DNA of 40,105 bases from positions 1 through 40,105 of the IMG/VR virus record IMGVR_UViG_3300032308_001496; one strand, given 5' to 3'. A model generated the notes under the pieces. It saw only the letters and a program-made list of their open reading frames with translations. It was not told the DNA's origin and searched no databases. Positions 30,266 to 38,315 of the stretch are shown here, piece after piece (the stretch's first letter is position 1; each line of letters starts with the position of its first letter). A program made the translations under genes and the position numbers. This stretch comes from a virus.

Positions 30266-30454
30266 ATGAAACACCTGACCTTTAAGCTACCCAGAACCGG
30301 CATGGAAGTCCTTGCCGCGCGCCACGACTGGCCTTTGACTTACGCCAACCGGACCCAGGCCGAGCGCAAGGCGAAGTCGGTCGGCGGCGCCGTGTATCAA
30401 TCGTACCTGTCACAGCGCAATTTTTATGTTCTGCCACCCGAGGCCGCGTCCTAA
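30266..30454 (+). CDS. Small basic protein, unknown (62 aa)
   Basis: A short basic protein with a central K/R-rich helix (about residues 30-40) and an aromatic C-terminal part. It starts at ATG in the leader ACACACCACATGAAA, the same leader as the gene at 29852, with no Shine-Dalgarno sequence. A GC hairpin lies just upstream (30232-30252). It is followed within 2 nt by the lipoprotein gene, so they probably share an mRNA. No family recognised. Confidence 0.6.
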   Translation: MKHLTFKLPRTGMEVLAARHDWPLTYANRTQAERKAKSVGGAVYQSYLSQRNFYVLPPEAAS

Positions 30455-30455
30455 T

Positions 30456-30848
30456 ATGCGCTCCATCGCCACCATCGTCAGATACGCCGCTCCTCTGGCG
30501 GTGGTGGTGCTGGCCGGCTGTGCAACAACGCCGGAGCCCAAGCCCTTTGTGCCCACCGCACCAAAAGCTCGAGTTATGGCCGTCCATAGCATTCCCACCG
30601 GCATGATGGTCATGGTGAACGAAGAATGGGCCGGCATCACGCCATGCGTTATCATGCTGCCTGCGGACAGCGACGGCGGGTTCAAGGGGCCGCTGCTCAC
30701 GATGATCGACGCCGTGCCGGTCACCGGCGGGCTGAAGTCCACAAAGATCTGGTGGCCCGGTCAGCGGATACCCTCGAGGGTTGTCTTCACGCTGCCTTGG
30801 GCGCCGCCTCAGCCGGCGAAGAGGGCGGACTTGGTTGTGGCGCCTTAA
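30456..30848 (+). CDS. PEGA-like lipoprotein, candidate lysogenic-conversion gene (130 aa)
   Basis: A lipoprotein signal peptide (about 23 residues) ends in the lipobox LAGC, so the mature protein should be anchored in a membrane by a lipidated cysteine. After a Pro-rich linker, residues about 45-70 follow the PEGA pattern: S-x-P-T-G, then V-M-V-N, then G-I-T-P. PEGA domains are surface or periplasmic beta modules. It lies with the plus-strand genes beside the integrase, the place where prophages keep genes expressed in the lysogen, so superinfection exclusion or host-surface change are reasonable guesses. ATG follows the previous stop by one base. Confidence 0.75.
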   Translation: MRSIATIVRYAAPLAVVVLAGCATTPEPKPFVPTAPKARVMAVHSIPTGMMVMVNEEWAGITPCVIMLPADSDGGFKGPLLTMIDAVPVTGGLKSTKIWWPGQRIPSRVVFTLPWAPPQPAKRADLVVAP

Positions 30849-31939
30849 TCCGGCAGCTCAACCCGCTGATCCATGGTCGCGTAGTGCCGCTCGGTCGTGC
30901 TGCTCGTTGTGTGCCCAAGGAACCGCGACACGGTCGAGATCCGGCCGGTGGCGTTGAGCAGGTCGCTGCCCGCCTGCTTGCGCAGACAGTAGAGTAAGTC
31001 CTTGCGCCCAGGCAGGAACTCCCGCAGCCAGTTGTTCATGATGCGCATGCACCAGTTGTGGCGTGTGTACGCCGTCCCTCCGGGCACCATGTAGTCGTCC
31101 GCTTCCAGCAGCTCTGCGGCGACCGCATCGGGGAGCACGATCTGCCGCTGCCGCCGCGATCCGGTTTTAAGCGTAAAACTCTCCTCCGGCCGCTGCACGA
31201 TGAGCAGCTCATGCTTGTTGCCCCGCTTCTCAATCCAGCTCTTGCGGCACGCCGCAATCTCGGTCGGCGTCATCCCGCAGCGTCGGGCCAGCAGGAACGC
31301 CCGACGAATCCCGCCGCCGGCCATCTTGCTCTTGTCCTCCAGCAGCTGCAGCACATCTGCGGTGAGGGGAACGAAGGCATCAAGGTTCGCGCGGATGCCG
31401 GTCTTGACGGTCGCATCGCGGAACTCGGCGAGGTCCGGCAAGTCAAAGCCCTCCCAGTCATTCGCCCGGCAGAAGACTGCGCGGCCCATGGCAAGGTTGG
31501 TCTTCTGCGAGGCCGGCGCCAGCTTGGTCTTGCGCAGGAAGTCGGAGACCAGCTTGCGGTTAAGGCGGGTGAGGGGAAGCGCGCGGAGTTTCTCCCGGTC
31601 GGTGACGCCCAAGCCGTCCCGCAGGACAACCAGCAGTGCGTTGACGTTGTCCTTCCGCGAACATACCTTACTTGCCGCCTCATAATGATCGCACGCCGCT
31701 CCAATCGATTCGCAGGAAGTCTTCCGGGCAAACTGCTTCAGCGCGGCCAGCCCATCCGCGGCCGTCTGATCCAGAATGACCTTGGCCTTGGCCTTGGCGG
31801 TCGGGAGGTCGGAGGTGCCCAGGCTGATGCGTTGCCGCTTGCGGGAGGACGGGTGACGAAAGTGCATCCGGTAAAACGGCGATGCGCCGATCTTGTGAAG
31901 TGTTCCAGTAAGCCCGCGGTGCGTGATGGTGGTGTCCAT
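30845..31939 (-). CDS. int: Tyrosine-type site-specific integrase (364 aa)
   Basis: The gene lies about 160 bp from attP, the usual arrangement. ATG at 31939 is preferred to an upstream TTG at 31948. The N-terminal part has an arm/SAM-like core-binding domain; the catalytic half has a beta-strand lysine (K258), LRKQAGS with R320, the LGH histidine (H343) and the RHYA tyrosine nucleophile (Y353). Two usual residues differ: the GLR-type arginine position reads GMT (residues 222-224) and the box II H-x-L-R reads Y-C-L-R (317-320 region). A neighbouring arginine pair (R219, R220) might compensate. It should recombine attP with a host tRNA-Thr gene. It converges with the lipoprotein gene, overlapping it by 4 nt. 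Confidence 0.88.
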   Translation of the reverse strand: MDTTITHRGLTGTLHKIGASPFYRMHFRHPSSRKRQRISLGTSDLPTAKAKAKVILDQTAADGLAALKQFARKTSCESIGAACDHYEAASKVCSRKDNVNALLVVLRDGLGVTDREKLRALPLTRLNRKLVSDFLRKTKLAPASQKTNLAMGRAVFCRANDWEGFDLPDLAEFRDATVKTGIRANLDAFVPLTADVLQLLEDKSKMAGGGIRRAFLLARRCGMTPTEIAACRKSWIEKRGNKHELLIVQRPEESFTLKTGSRRQRQIVLPDAVAAELLEADDYMVPGGTAYTRHNWCMRIMNNWLREFLPGRKDLLYCLRKQAGSDLLNATGRISTVSRFLGHTTSSTTERHYATMDQRVELPD

Positions 31940-31984
31940 GAGTGGCAATATGGAGCCGCCTTCGGACGCTTGTCAAACCATGTG

Positions 31985-32197
31985 TGCCACAATGTGCCAA
32001 AGTATGACCGCACTATGTCAGCCGGTGTGGCAGAAACAATCGATCTTACGGACCTTCTCGGACGCTTGCGGAACAGTGTCTACAGTAGAATTTGGGAGTC
32101 GCCGGTATAGCTCAGCTGGTAGAGCACCTGATTTGTAATAAGCTGCTGTGCCCAGCATCCATGCGGGTCTTTGGGGAGTGTGGCTGGCGGTGTGGCA
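31985..32197. promoter_or_regulatory. attP arm region with TGTGGCA-type repeats
   Basis: Copies of TGTGGCA or its complement flank the core on both sides: TGCCACA at 31985-31991, TGCCAAA at 31995-32001, TGTGGCA at 32026-32032, then TGTGGCT at 32179-32185 and TGTGGCA at 32191-32197. Left and right pairs at 10-12 bp spacing are what arm-type integrase or directionality-factor sites look like. This 320-bp stretch (31940-32260) otherwise holds only the attP core and the terminator. Confidence 0.6.
32101..32139 (+). other. attP: attP core: 5' half of a tRNA-Thr(TGT) gene
   Basis: These 39 bases match the start of a tRNA gene: acceptor strand GCCGGTA, a D stem GCTC/GAGC with an AGCTGGTA loop, the anticodon 5' stem CCTGA and the loop TTTGTAA, with anticodon TGT (Thr). 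The similarity stops right after the anticodon loop; no 3' stem, T arm or acceptor 3' strand follows. A half tRNA next to an integrase gene is the signature of a phage attachment site. Integration here would replace the 5' half of the host gene, so the sequence upstream of 32101 would have to drive the rebuilt tRNA. Confidence 0.88.
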
Positions 32198-32203
32198 AAA
32201 AGA

Positions 32204-32227
32204 AAGGGCCAGCCGTAGCTGACCCTT
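32204..32227 (-). terminator. Rho-independent terminator of the late operon
   Basis: On the minus strand a 10-bp stem (AAGGGTCAGC / GCTGGCCCTT, one G-T wobble) with a 4-nt TACG loop is followed at once by TCTTTTTG. It stands 33 nt after the stop of the last late gene and directly before the attP region, so it insulates the attachment site and integrase from virion transcription. Confidence 0.82.
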
Positions 32228-32260
32228 AGTCTCTTTCCGGGCGTGCCGGATGAGCTGAAA

Positions 32261-32485
32261 CTATGAGCGGAACAAATCCGCTAAACGCGCGAAATCGTCC
32301 GCGGTCGGCTCCCAATTTTCATCGGCAGCCTTGCCACCCGCGGTAACGAAGTAGCGGTCCTTACCGGGTTCCGGCCGCAAGGATTGCTCGCCGGCGCCCC
32401 AATTGATCTTGCGCATTGCTTCTGCGAAGGTCGGCTGGGGTTGCTGTTGTGTATTCTTCAATTCCGTAGACTGCTGTTGAGACAT
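32261..32485 (-). CDS. Small unknown protein, last gene of the late operon (74 aa)
   Basis: ATG at 32485 has a strong GGAAGGA ribosome site 6-7 nt upstream. The protein is Gln-rich at its N-terminus and acidic at its C-terminus, with no cysteine and no membrane segment. Its first 125 nt overlap the 3' end of the giant virion gene in another frame. It is followed by the terminator at 32204-32227, so it closes the long minus-strand transcript. Function unknown. Confidence 0.65.
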   Translation of the reverse strand: MSQQQSTELKNTQQQPQPTFAEAMRKINWGAGEQSLRPEPGKDRYFVTAGGKAADENWEPTADDFARLADLFRS

Positions 32486-35400
32486 ATCCTTCCTTTCTAT
32501 AGCTAACATTATCTTCTTTCTCGAGGTTGGCAATGGCCTTTCTGGCTTTTTGCGCCCAATCAGTGGCATTTATCGCAAACTGATCCGGGTTCAAATGATC
32601 CAATGTGTCATACCTGGCCGAGATCTCTGGAACATATTGCGAGCGAACGCCTAGCGCATCGCCGCGCTCGTTCCTGGCGATGGTGAATCCGTCGATACCA
32701 TTGGCCTGGAAGGCCGCTGTGACCGCATCCACCTGCGCCTTCGTGGCCGCGCTCTTAAATCCAACCTCTACCATGGGCCGTGCATTCGGGTGCAACTGAT
32801 CGACCACTAGGCTGATGATCACATCCTTCTGGTTGTTCCGCCGTGCTGTCTCGATAGCGCTTCGCATCACCGGTTCAATGCTGGGCGAAACGTCGCCGCG
32901 GCGGTTGACACTGAACTCCACATCGAAGCTCGGCTCCACGACATCGCCGTAAAGTCCCTCCGATTCCGTTATGCGCGCCGCTTCAAGTCCATCGAGTCCG
33001 CGCACGCTCTCTCGGAATGTAGCCATCTCCGACCGCTGCACCGCAGGATCAAACTGTTCCGGTGTCGTGAACGTCGTCAGCCCGACCTGGTAACGATCCA
33101 CGTTGAGCTTGCCGGCCTCCTTGTCGAACGAGCTTTTCTCCGCGCCCGTCTTGTCGGTCCAATCGTTGGCCTCCCAGATATCCTTTTCGTTAAACCACTG
33201 CAGTGCTTGGAGGTCGTCCGTTGCAATGCCCATTCTCTTGCCCACCTCGTCGTAGACTTTTTGGCCAAAGAAAAAGTCAGCGTCGGCAACGCCCTGTTCC
33301 TGCTCTGGCAAGATGCGCCAGCGCTTCGACTTGCCTTGATATAGCAGGCGTCTCAGGTTGCGCGCAGCCCACACGTCAATGGTCGCCTTGAACGTGCGCC
33401 CAGTAAGGTTGCCGGCAAAGTTTGGAGTCTTCGGCCCCTTGGTCTGCGCGATCCAATTGCCATACAGCGCATGCAGAACCTTGGTGCTGTTAGCGTTGTA
33501 TTTCTTACCGTTGTTGCGCAGCGGGACTTCGTCAAATTTGTTGACCTGCTTGCGGTATTCGTCTTGCAGCTTGAAGGTTCCCTTGCCGCCCTTTTTGCGC
33601 CAGTCAGCCTCCATCTTGCCGCTGTCAGCGTCTGCCTTCTTCTGCATGACAAACGCATCGAAGCGACCCAGCAGTTCATCATACCCGCCGCGTCCAAAGA
33701 TCTGCAGAGCCTCGCGCGCCTGAACAAAGTTTGTGTCTACCGGCGTCCTCGCCGATGTGGCGCCGAGGAGCTGGCCAAACAGCTCGATGGTTGATCCATA
33801 AGCCTGCTGCAGCCAGCCGCGCATCCGGCCATACCAACCGATGCCCTTAGCGATGGCGGGATTGGCCTGCCCGCGGCGCGCGTCCGCCTCCATCAAATCC
33901 GCGGCTTGCTGCACCGCTCGGGCCTCGTCCTTGGACAGCCCCGGGGCTTTGCGCAGGTCGTATTGCGCCTTACGATAAATGGCGCCAAATTTCTGATTGC
34001 CGCGCGCATCAAGCACCGGGTTACCGTCCGCGTCTTCGATTAGCCCAACCTTTGGCAGCCCACGGTCGTCGCGCGTCACCTCTAAGCGCGCCGCCTCGGG
34101 ATTGTTCTTGGCCACCTCGGCAATGCGTTGTTGCGCCTCGGTGATTGCTTGGCGTTCGCGGGCGCCGAGATACTGCTTGGCGTCTTGCAGCGGCAAGCCG
34201 GTGAAAAATTCCTTCTCAGCGCGCGCCCTGGCCTTTGCCTCGGTCGGATACTCAGCCAGCTTGCTCGGCGGCAGCATCGTTTGTGTGCCGTCCTTGTTTG
34301 CTGCCATCATAGGCGCCGTGTACACCGCCCAGTTGCCGTTCTTTTGCTGCCTAAGCATGCCCAGCGGCTCGTAGTCGCCAGCCGGGTTGCGCTGGACCAT
34401 GGTTTGCTGGCCGGCAGCATCCGGCATCGCCTGCCCACGCTGCGCCCCGCCACGCTCAAGCCCCGGGGGATCTTCCAACAGCTTAGACGGCCGGCGCCCG
34501 CTATCGTACACCTCGCGGTTATGTCGCGCCGCCGCGGCCCGCGATTCACTCGGCGTCTCGCCCATTGGATTGTCCATGGTGTCTGAGCCAAAGCGGAAGA
34601 AGCCGTCCTCGCTAATGCTGCCGGCGCCGATGGCCAAGAAGTCCGGCCCGAGATCCTCGTTGGTCTCAAGGTGCGTACGCTTGTTGGTGCTGACCACACG
34701 GCCGCCTGAGCCGACGAACGCGGCACGCCTGGCTCGCTCGTTAAGCGGGATGTCTGCTCGCTCACTGTAGCCCACATCCGGCATCCCCTGAGCCTCCCGC
34801 GGGATCTGCTGGGGCATGCGGTTGTTGTTCTCCTTGTCGTAATCGAAGAAATAGCCGGTGCGTCCAGTAGACTTAGCATCGTTGAGCCGGTCCACGCGCC
34901 AAGTGCGCAGGCTGCCCTTGGGGTTCAGCTCTGCGTAAAGGGGATTGGCCGCGCGCTGCACAGCCGTGCCGGTACCAATAAGTCCGTTGAGGATGTCTCG
35001 TTTGGCTTGACCAATGGTCGCCTCGCCAGGACGGCCTTCGCGGTGATTGGCCAGCCGAATTTTTAGGTCGGCCTCAACCTGCTTCATGTCGTTGTTGAAA
35101 ATGCCGAGTTCGCCCCTGTTGATTGCCTTCATGGTCGCCGCGCGGAAGGCGTTGAGGTCAATAGCCACGGCCAGCAAATGGTTGGCCTTAGATACCTGCC
35201 AGCCGATCGGCACGGTCTCGCGCTGGATAGCGCGCACGTTGCCCATGTTGGTGATGCGGTAGCGTCCACTTGATCCGGTGCCAATGGCGTTGTAGTCAAT
35301 GTCCCAGCTGCCGCCCTCGGCGCGGCTGGCTTCCATGCCGCGGGCAAACTCGCGGACGTGCTGCGGGAATTGCGTGAAGAGGTCAAACTGCGGCGGCAGC

Positions 35401-38315
35401 ACCGGCCCGCCGATGACCTCGCGTCCGTTGACCTTGCGCTTGCCAAACTCGGTTGAGTTGACCGGCACAAACTTCTTCGCATCGTACAGCGTCTTGATCT
35501 GCGCTGCGCGGTTGGCCTCGGCGGCATTGATGATCGGCTGCGGCTTGTAGGCGTAGGTGCCGTCCGGCTTTTGGAACAGGAAGTCATTCTCCAGCACGCC
35601 GCGGCCCTCGTCCCGCAGCTTGACGTGCGTGCTGCGCGCCATGTCCTGTGGGCGGCTGCTACGCGCCAACTCCACGCCGCGGGGCGTTGCGCTGCCAGCC
35701 TCCTCGAGGCCGACCAGGTACTGATCGTAGGCGCGCACATATTCCTTCACCCGCTTCTGCATGATGCGGTCTTGGAAGAGCGGATTGTCGCGGAAGAGGA
35801 CGGACGGATTGTCCAGCATCTTGCCGGTGCCGCCGTCCAAGCGCACACCCATCACCTCCAGTACGCGCCCGCCGGCGGCCAGCATTGACTCGGCCAAGCG
35901 TGGAAACGCCCCGTCACGGCGGATGCCGCGGAAGTCAATGGCCGGAGCCTCCGAGGCAAACGTCTCAGCGATCACCTCGTCGCGCGCCCAGTCCAAGGCG
36001 TCCTCGCCGCGCTCAATGCTCCGCTGTGACAGTTCTTCGTAGCGCTCGTTGATCAGCCTCTCCCGCTCGCTCGGCTCCAGCTTGCGGCCCTTGGCAATGT
36101 CTGACGGCGACTTGTTGCCACTCTCAAGGTCGCGGAACTCCTGCTCAGTGAGCACTTGGGGCAGCTCCCCGGTTGTTCCGTTTTGAATGTCTCCATCGAC
36201 CAAGCGGCCGACATACTCGCGGCCGCGGGCCTGCACGCCGTCTGCCCCATACTGCTGGTTGACCAAGTTGCGCAGGTCATTGCGTGGCTGCCCATCAAGG
36301 ACGTTGCTCGTCAGGATGGCGTGCCCAATCTCATGCGGCACGATGGCCCCGACACCGCCGGCTGACTTGCGGGCGTCGAGATTGATGAAGACCCGGGCGC
36401 GTCCGTTAGCGTCCTTCTCGAGGAACAGTCCCGCGGCCAATTCACCGCCGGTCGCCGAGACATCCTTGTTCATCCGATATTCGTCCGCCTTGAGAGGAAC
36501 AAAATCCACCTTGCCTGACAGCACGCCCTGCATTGCCGCCATGCGGTCCAGCGTGGCGTGCGGCAGTGCCGAAAGGGCATCCACATTGCCGCCCACGGCA
36601 TAGACATCAGCCATCATCCGAGCCACATCTGCGTCTGGCGCCGTGCTCCGGCGACCGATGGCACCGCCGACCAGTCCTCCAGCACCGCCGAGGGCCATGA
36701 TGCCGCCGAAGACCTCACCGGCGCGCTCGGCATCCGGCTGCAGGGCCGCAAAGGGCGCTCCGGTGATCCCGGCCGCCACCGCTCCGCTGGTCGCATCGTC
36801 AGCCAAACGTGCCGCTGTGGTCACGCCAGCGCGGTCGGCAAAGCGAGCCACACGGCGCAGTGCCTCTGGGTTGCCAGCGTCCTGCGACACCCGCTTGAGT
36901 GTGCTATCGGTGCCGTCAACGTAGCCTGTAAAGTATTTCCGATAGCGCTCAGGGATTGCCGTCATGCGCGCCAAGTCGGCCGCCGCCTCCGCCCGCGCCG
37001 TGCCGATGCCGCCTACGCCCGCCTCGCGGATGATGGTCGCCGCACCGCCGGCCGCCGCTCCGGTCTTGCGGATGATCGCACCGCCGTAGCGCAGCCCTGG
37101 CAGCACACTGCCGATGGCCGTGACCGCCGCGGTGATGTTGCCGCCGCCGCCCGCTGCGTCCGCATAGACCGCCGCGCCCGCCGCACCGGCGCCCAGTGCC
37201 GCCTGCTGCTTGGCCGTTAGGCCAGTGATGTCCTGCACGCGGCTGCTGATGCCAAACTCCATCCGCTCAGCAAGGTCTGCCGTGGCATCCGCCGCACGCT
37301 GCACGCCCCGGAGCGGAGCGCCGGCTAGGGTTGCCGTCCTACGCAGCACACGCAGCTTGCTCAGCGCGCCCGCACCCAGAGGCACCAAGTTGACCGGGTC
37401 GAGGGCCATTGAGCCAATCATCGACAGCGTCTCCGCGGGCTGCTCGTCGGTGATCTGGTAAGCCTCTCTGCTTGTCGCTGGCGCCGTCATCTTGCTGGCG
37501 CCCACTTGAAAATCTGTCACTCCCGCGAACTCCTGCTCCAGCGACTTCTCCCGCTGGTAGCGATCATAAGCCTTGTCGAAGTCCTCTTCCTCCTCCACTG
37601 GCGTTGGCTCCATGGCGTCTGCCTCGCTGGCCGCCGCGGCAATGATGTTGGCGTCCTGCAGCTCATCGCCGGTCAGCTTGCCCTCCTGCTCAAGGCGCTT
37701 GGCCAATGCCTGGTGCTTCAGCCCGCGCCGCTTCGCCCAGGTCGTGGCGTCATCGACCTTGTTGCCGACCCAGTCAAAGAGCTGCACCATGTTGATGCCG
37801 GCCTTGCGGATGGTTTCTGCGCCAGTCTGCACGTTGCGCTGCACTTGGTTGACCGGATCGGTGACCATGCCGACCATGCCATCGCGGATCTCTTGGCCCG
37901 CCTCGGGGATCATGGCGAGCATGCCCGCTGCGCCTTGGCCAACGCCCTTAATGAAGCGTCCGACCTCGTTGTTCTCTTCCTTGCGTCGCGTCCAATACTG
38001 CCGGAACTCCTCCTGCGGCATGATGTAGTCCGCGCGACGGTAGTTCTCCTCCTCGAGCTGGTTCAGCTCGTAGTCCGTCATCGGCTCCGGCTCTGCGGGA
38101 GCCTCGGGCGGCAGGGCAATGCCGCGCTCGCGGGCAAACGGCGTGGAGGCCAGCGTTGGCAGCGCATCAAGCTGCTGGTCGGTGAAGCCCTGAGCCGGAG
38201 CAGGGGATGCGGCAAGGCGATCCACCAGCCCGGTGGTGATCTCCGGCTGTCCCTGCTGAGCTTCAAGCTCGGCGAGTTGCTCGTCGGTGAGTCCGTCTAG
38301 CGTACCTGGTACCAT
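32361..38315 (-). CDS. Giant internal virion protein with zinc-metallopeptidase motif (1984 aa)
   Basis: This is by far the largest gene, 15% of the genome. The N-terminal 400 residues alternate charged coiled-coil-like stretches with Ala/Gly-rich segments that could cross membranes. A HEIGH zincin motif lies at residues 661-665, with a downstream E-containing helix (VIAETFA) that could supply the third zinc ligand. Residues about 1600-1750 (with the NLTGR, TIDVWAARN and later QALQWF motifs) resemble domains of large polyvalent phage proteins. Such giants are packed in the capsid and ejected with DNA in short-tailed phages; a protease could act on host targets or help cross the envelope. Its 3' end overlaps the next gene by 125 nt in another frame. 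Confidence 0.82.
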   Translation of the reverse strand: MVPGTLDGLTDEQLAELEAQQGQPEITTGLVDRLAASPAPAQGFTDQQLDALPTLASTPFARERGIALPPEAPAEPEPMTDYELNQLEEENYRRADYIMPQEEFRQYWTRRKEENNEVGRFIKGVGQGAAGMLAMIPEAGQEIRDGMVGMVTDPVNQVQRNVQTGAETIRKAGINMVQLFDWVGNKVDDATTWAKRRGLKHQALAKRLEQEGKLTGDELQDANIIAAAASEADAMEPTPVEEEEDFDKAYDRYQREKSLEQEFAGVTDFQVGASKMTAPATSREAYQITDEQPAETLSMIGSMALDPVNLVPLGAGALSKLRVLRRTATLAGAPLRGVQRAADATADLAERMEFGISSRVQDITGLTAKQQAALGAGAAGAAVYADAAGGGGNITAAVTAIGSVLPGLRYGGAIIRKTGAAAGGAATIIREAGVGGIGTARAEAAADLARMTAIPERYRKYFTGYVDGTDSTLKRVSQDAGNPEALRRVARFADRAGVTTAARLADDATSGAVAAGITGAPFAALQPDAERAGEVFGGIMALGGAGGLVGGAIGRRSTAPDADVARMMADVYAVGGNVDALSALPHATLDRMAAMQGVLSGKVDFVPLKADEYRMNKDVSATGGELAAGLFLEKDANGRARVFINLDARKSAGGVGAIVPHEIGHAILTSNVLDGQPRNDLRNLVNQQYGADGVQARGREYVGRLVDGDIQNGTTGELPQVLTEQEFRDLESGNKSPSDIAKGRKLEPSERERLINERYEELSQRSIERGEDALDWARDEVIAETFASEAPAIDFRGIRRDGAFPRLAESMLAAGGRVLEVMGVRLDGGTGKMLDNPSVLFRDNPLFQDRIMQKRVKEYVRAYDQYLVGLEEAGSATPRGVELARSSRPQDMARSTHVKLRDEGRGVLENDFLFQKPDGTYAYKPQPIINAAEANRAAQIKTLYDAKKFVPVNSTEFGKRKVNGREVIGGPVLPPQFDLFTQFPQHVREFARGMEASRAEGGSWDIDYNAIGTGSSGRYRITNMGNVRAIQRETVPIGWQVSKANHLLAVAIDLNAFRAATMKAINRGELGIFNNDMKQVEADLKIRLANHREGRPGEATIGQAKRDILNGLIGTGTAVQRAANPLYAELNPKGSLRTWRVDRLNDAKSTGRTGYFFDYDKENNNRMPQQIPREAQGMPDVGYSERADIPLNERARRAAFVGSGGRVVSTNKRTHLETNEDLGPDFLAIGAGSISEDGFFRFGSDTMDNPMGETPSESRAAAARHNREVYDSGRRPSKLLEDPPGLERGGAQRGQAMPDAAGQQTMVQRNPAGDYEPLGMLRQQKNGNWAVYTAPMMAANKDGTQTMLPPSKLAEYPTEAKARARAEKEFFTGLPLQDAKQYLGARERQAITEAQQRIAEVAKNNPEAARLEVTRDDRGLPKVGLIEDADGNPVLDARGNQKFGAIYRKAQYDLRKAPGLSKDEARAVQQAADLMEADARRGQANPAIAKGIGWYGRMRGWLQQAYGSTIELFGQLLGATSARTPVDTNFVQAREALQIFGRGGYDELLGRFDAFVMQKKADADSGKMEADWRKKGGKGTFKLQDEYRKQVNKFDEVPLRNNGKKYNANSTKVLHALYGNWIAQTKGPKTPNFAGNLTGRTFKATIDVWAARNLRRLLYQGKSKRWRILPEQEQGVADADFFFGQKVYDEVGKRMGIATDDLQALQWFNEKDIWEANDWTDKTGAEKSSFDKEAGKLNVDRYQVGLTTFTTPEQFDPAVQRSEMATFRESVRGLDGLEAARITESEGLYGDVVEPSFDVEFSVNRRGDVSPSIEPVMRSAIETARRNNQKDVIISLVVDQLHPNARPMVEVGFKSAATKAQVDAVTAAFQANGIDGFTIARNERGDALGVRSQYVPEISARYDTLDHLNPDQFAINATDWAQKARKAIANLEKEDNVSYRKEGYVSTAVYGIEEYTTATPADLRRSNAQDQLGRRRAILAAGTR

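Noticed and set aside
31058-32110. A 350-residue plus-strand frame opposite the integrase
   Set aside because: Shadow of the integrase; codon pattern and domains support only the minus-strand gene.
32101-32175. A complete phage tRNA-Thr gene
   Set aside because: The 3' anticodon stem, T arm and acceptor 3' strand are missing, so only half a tRNA is present.
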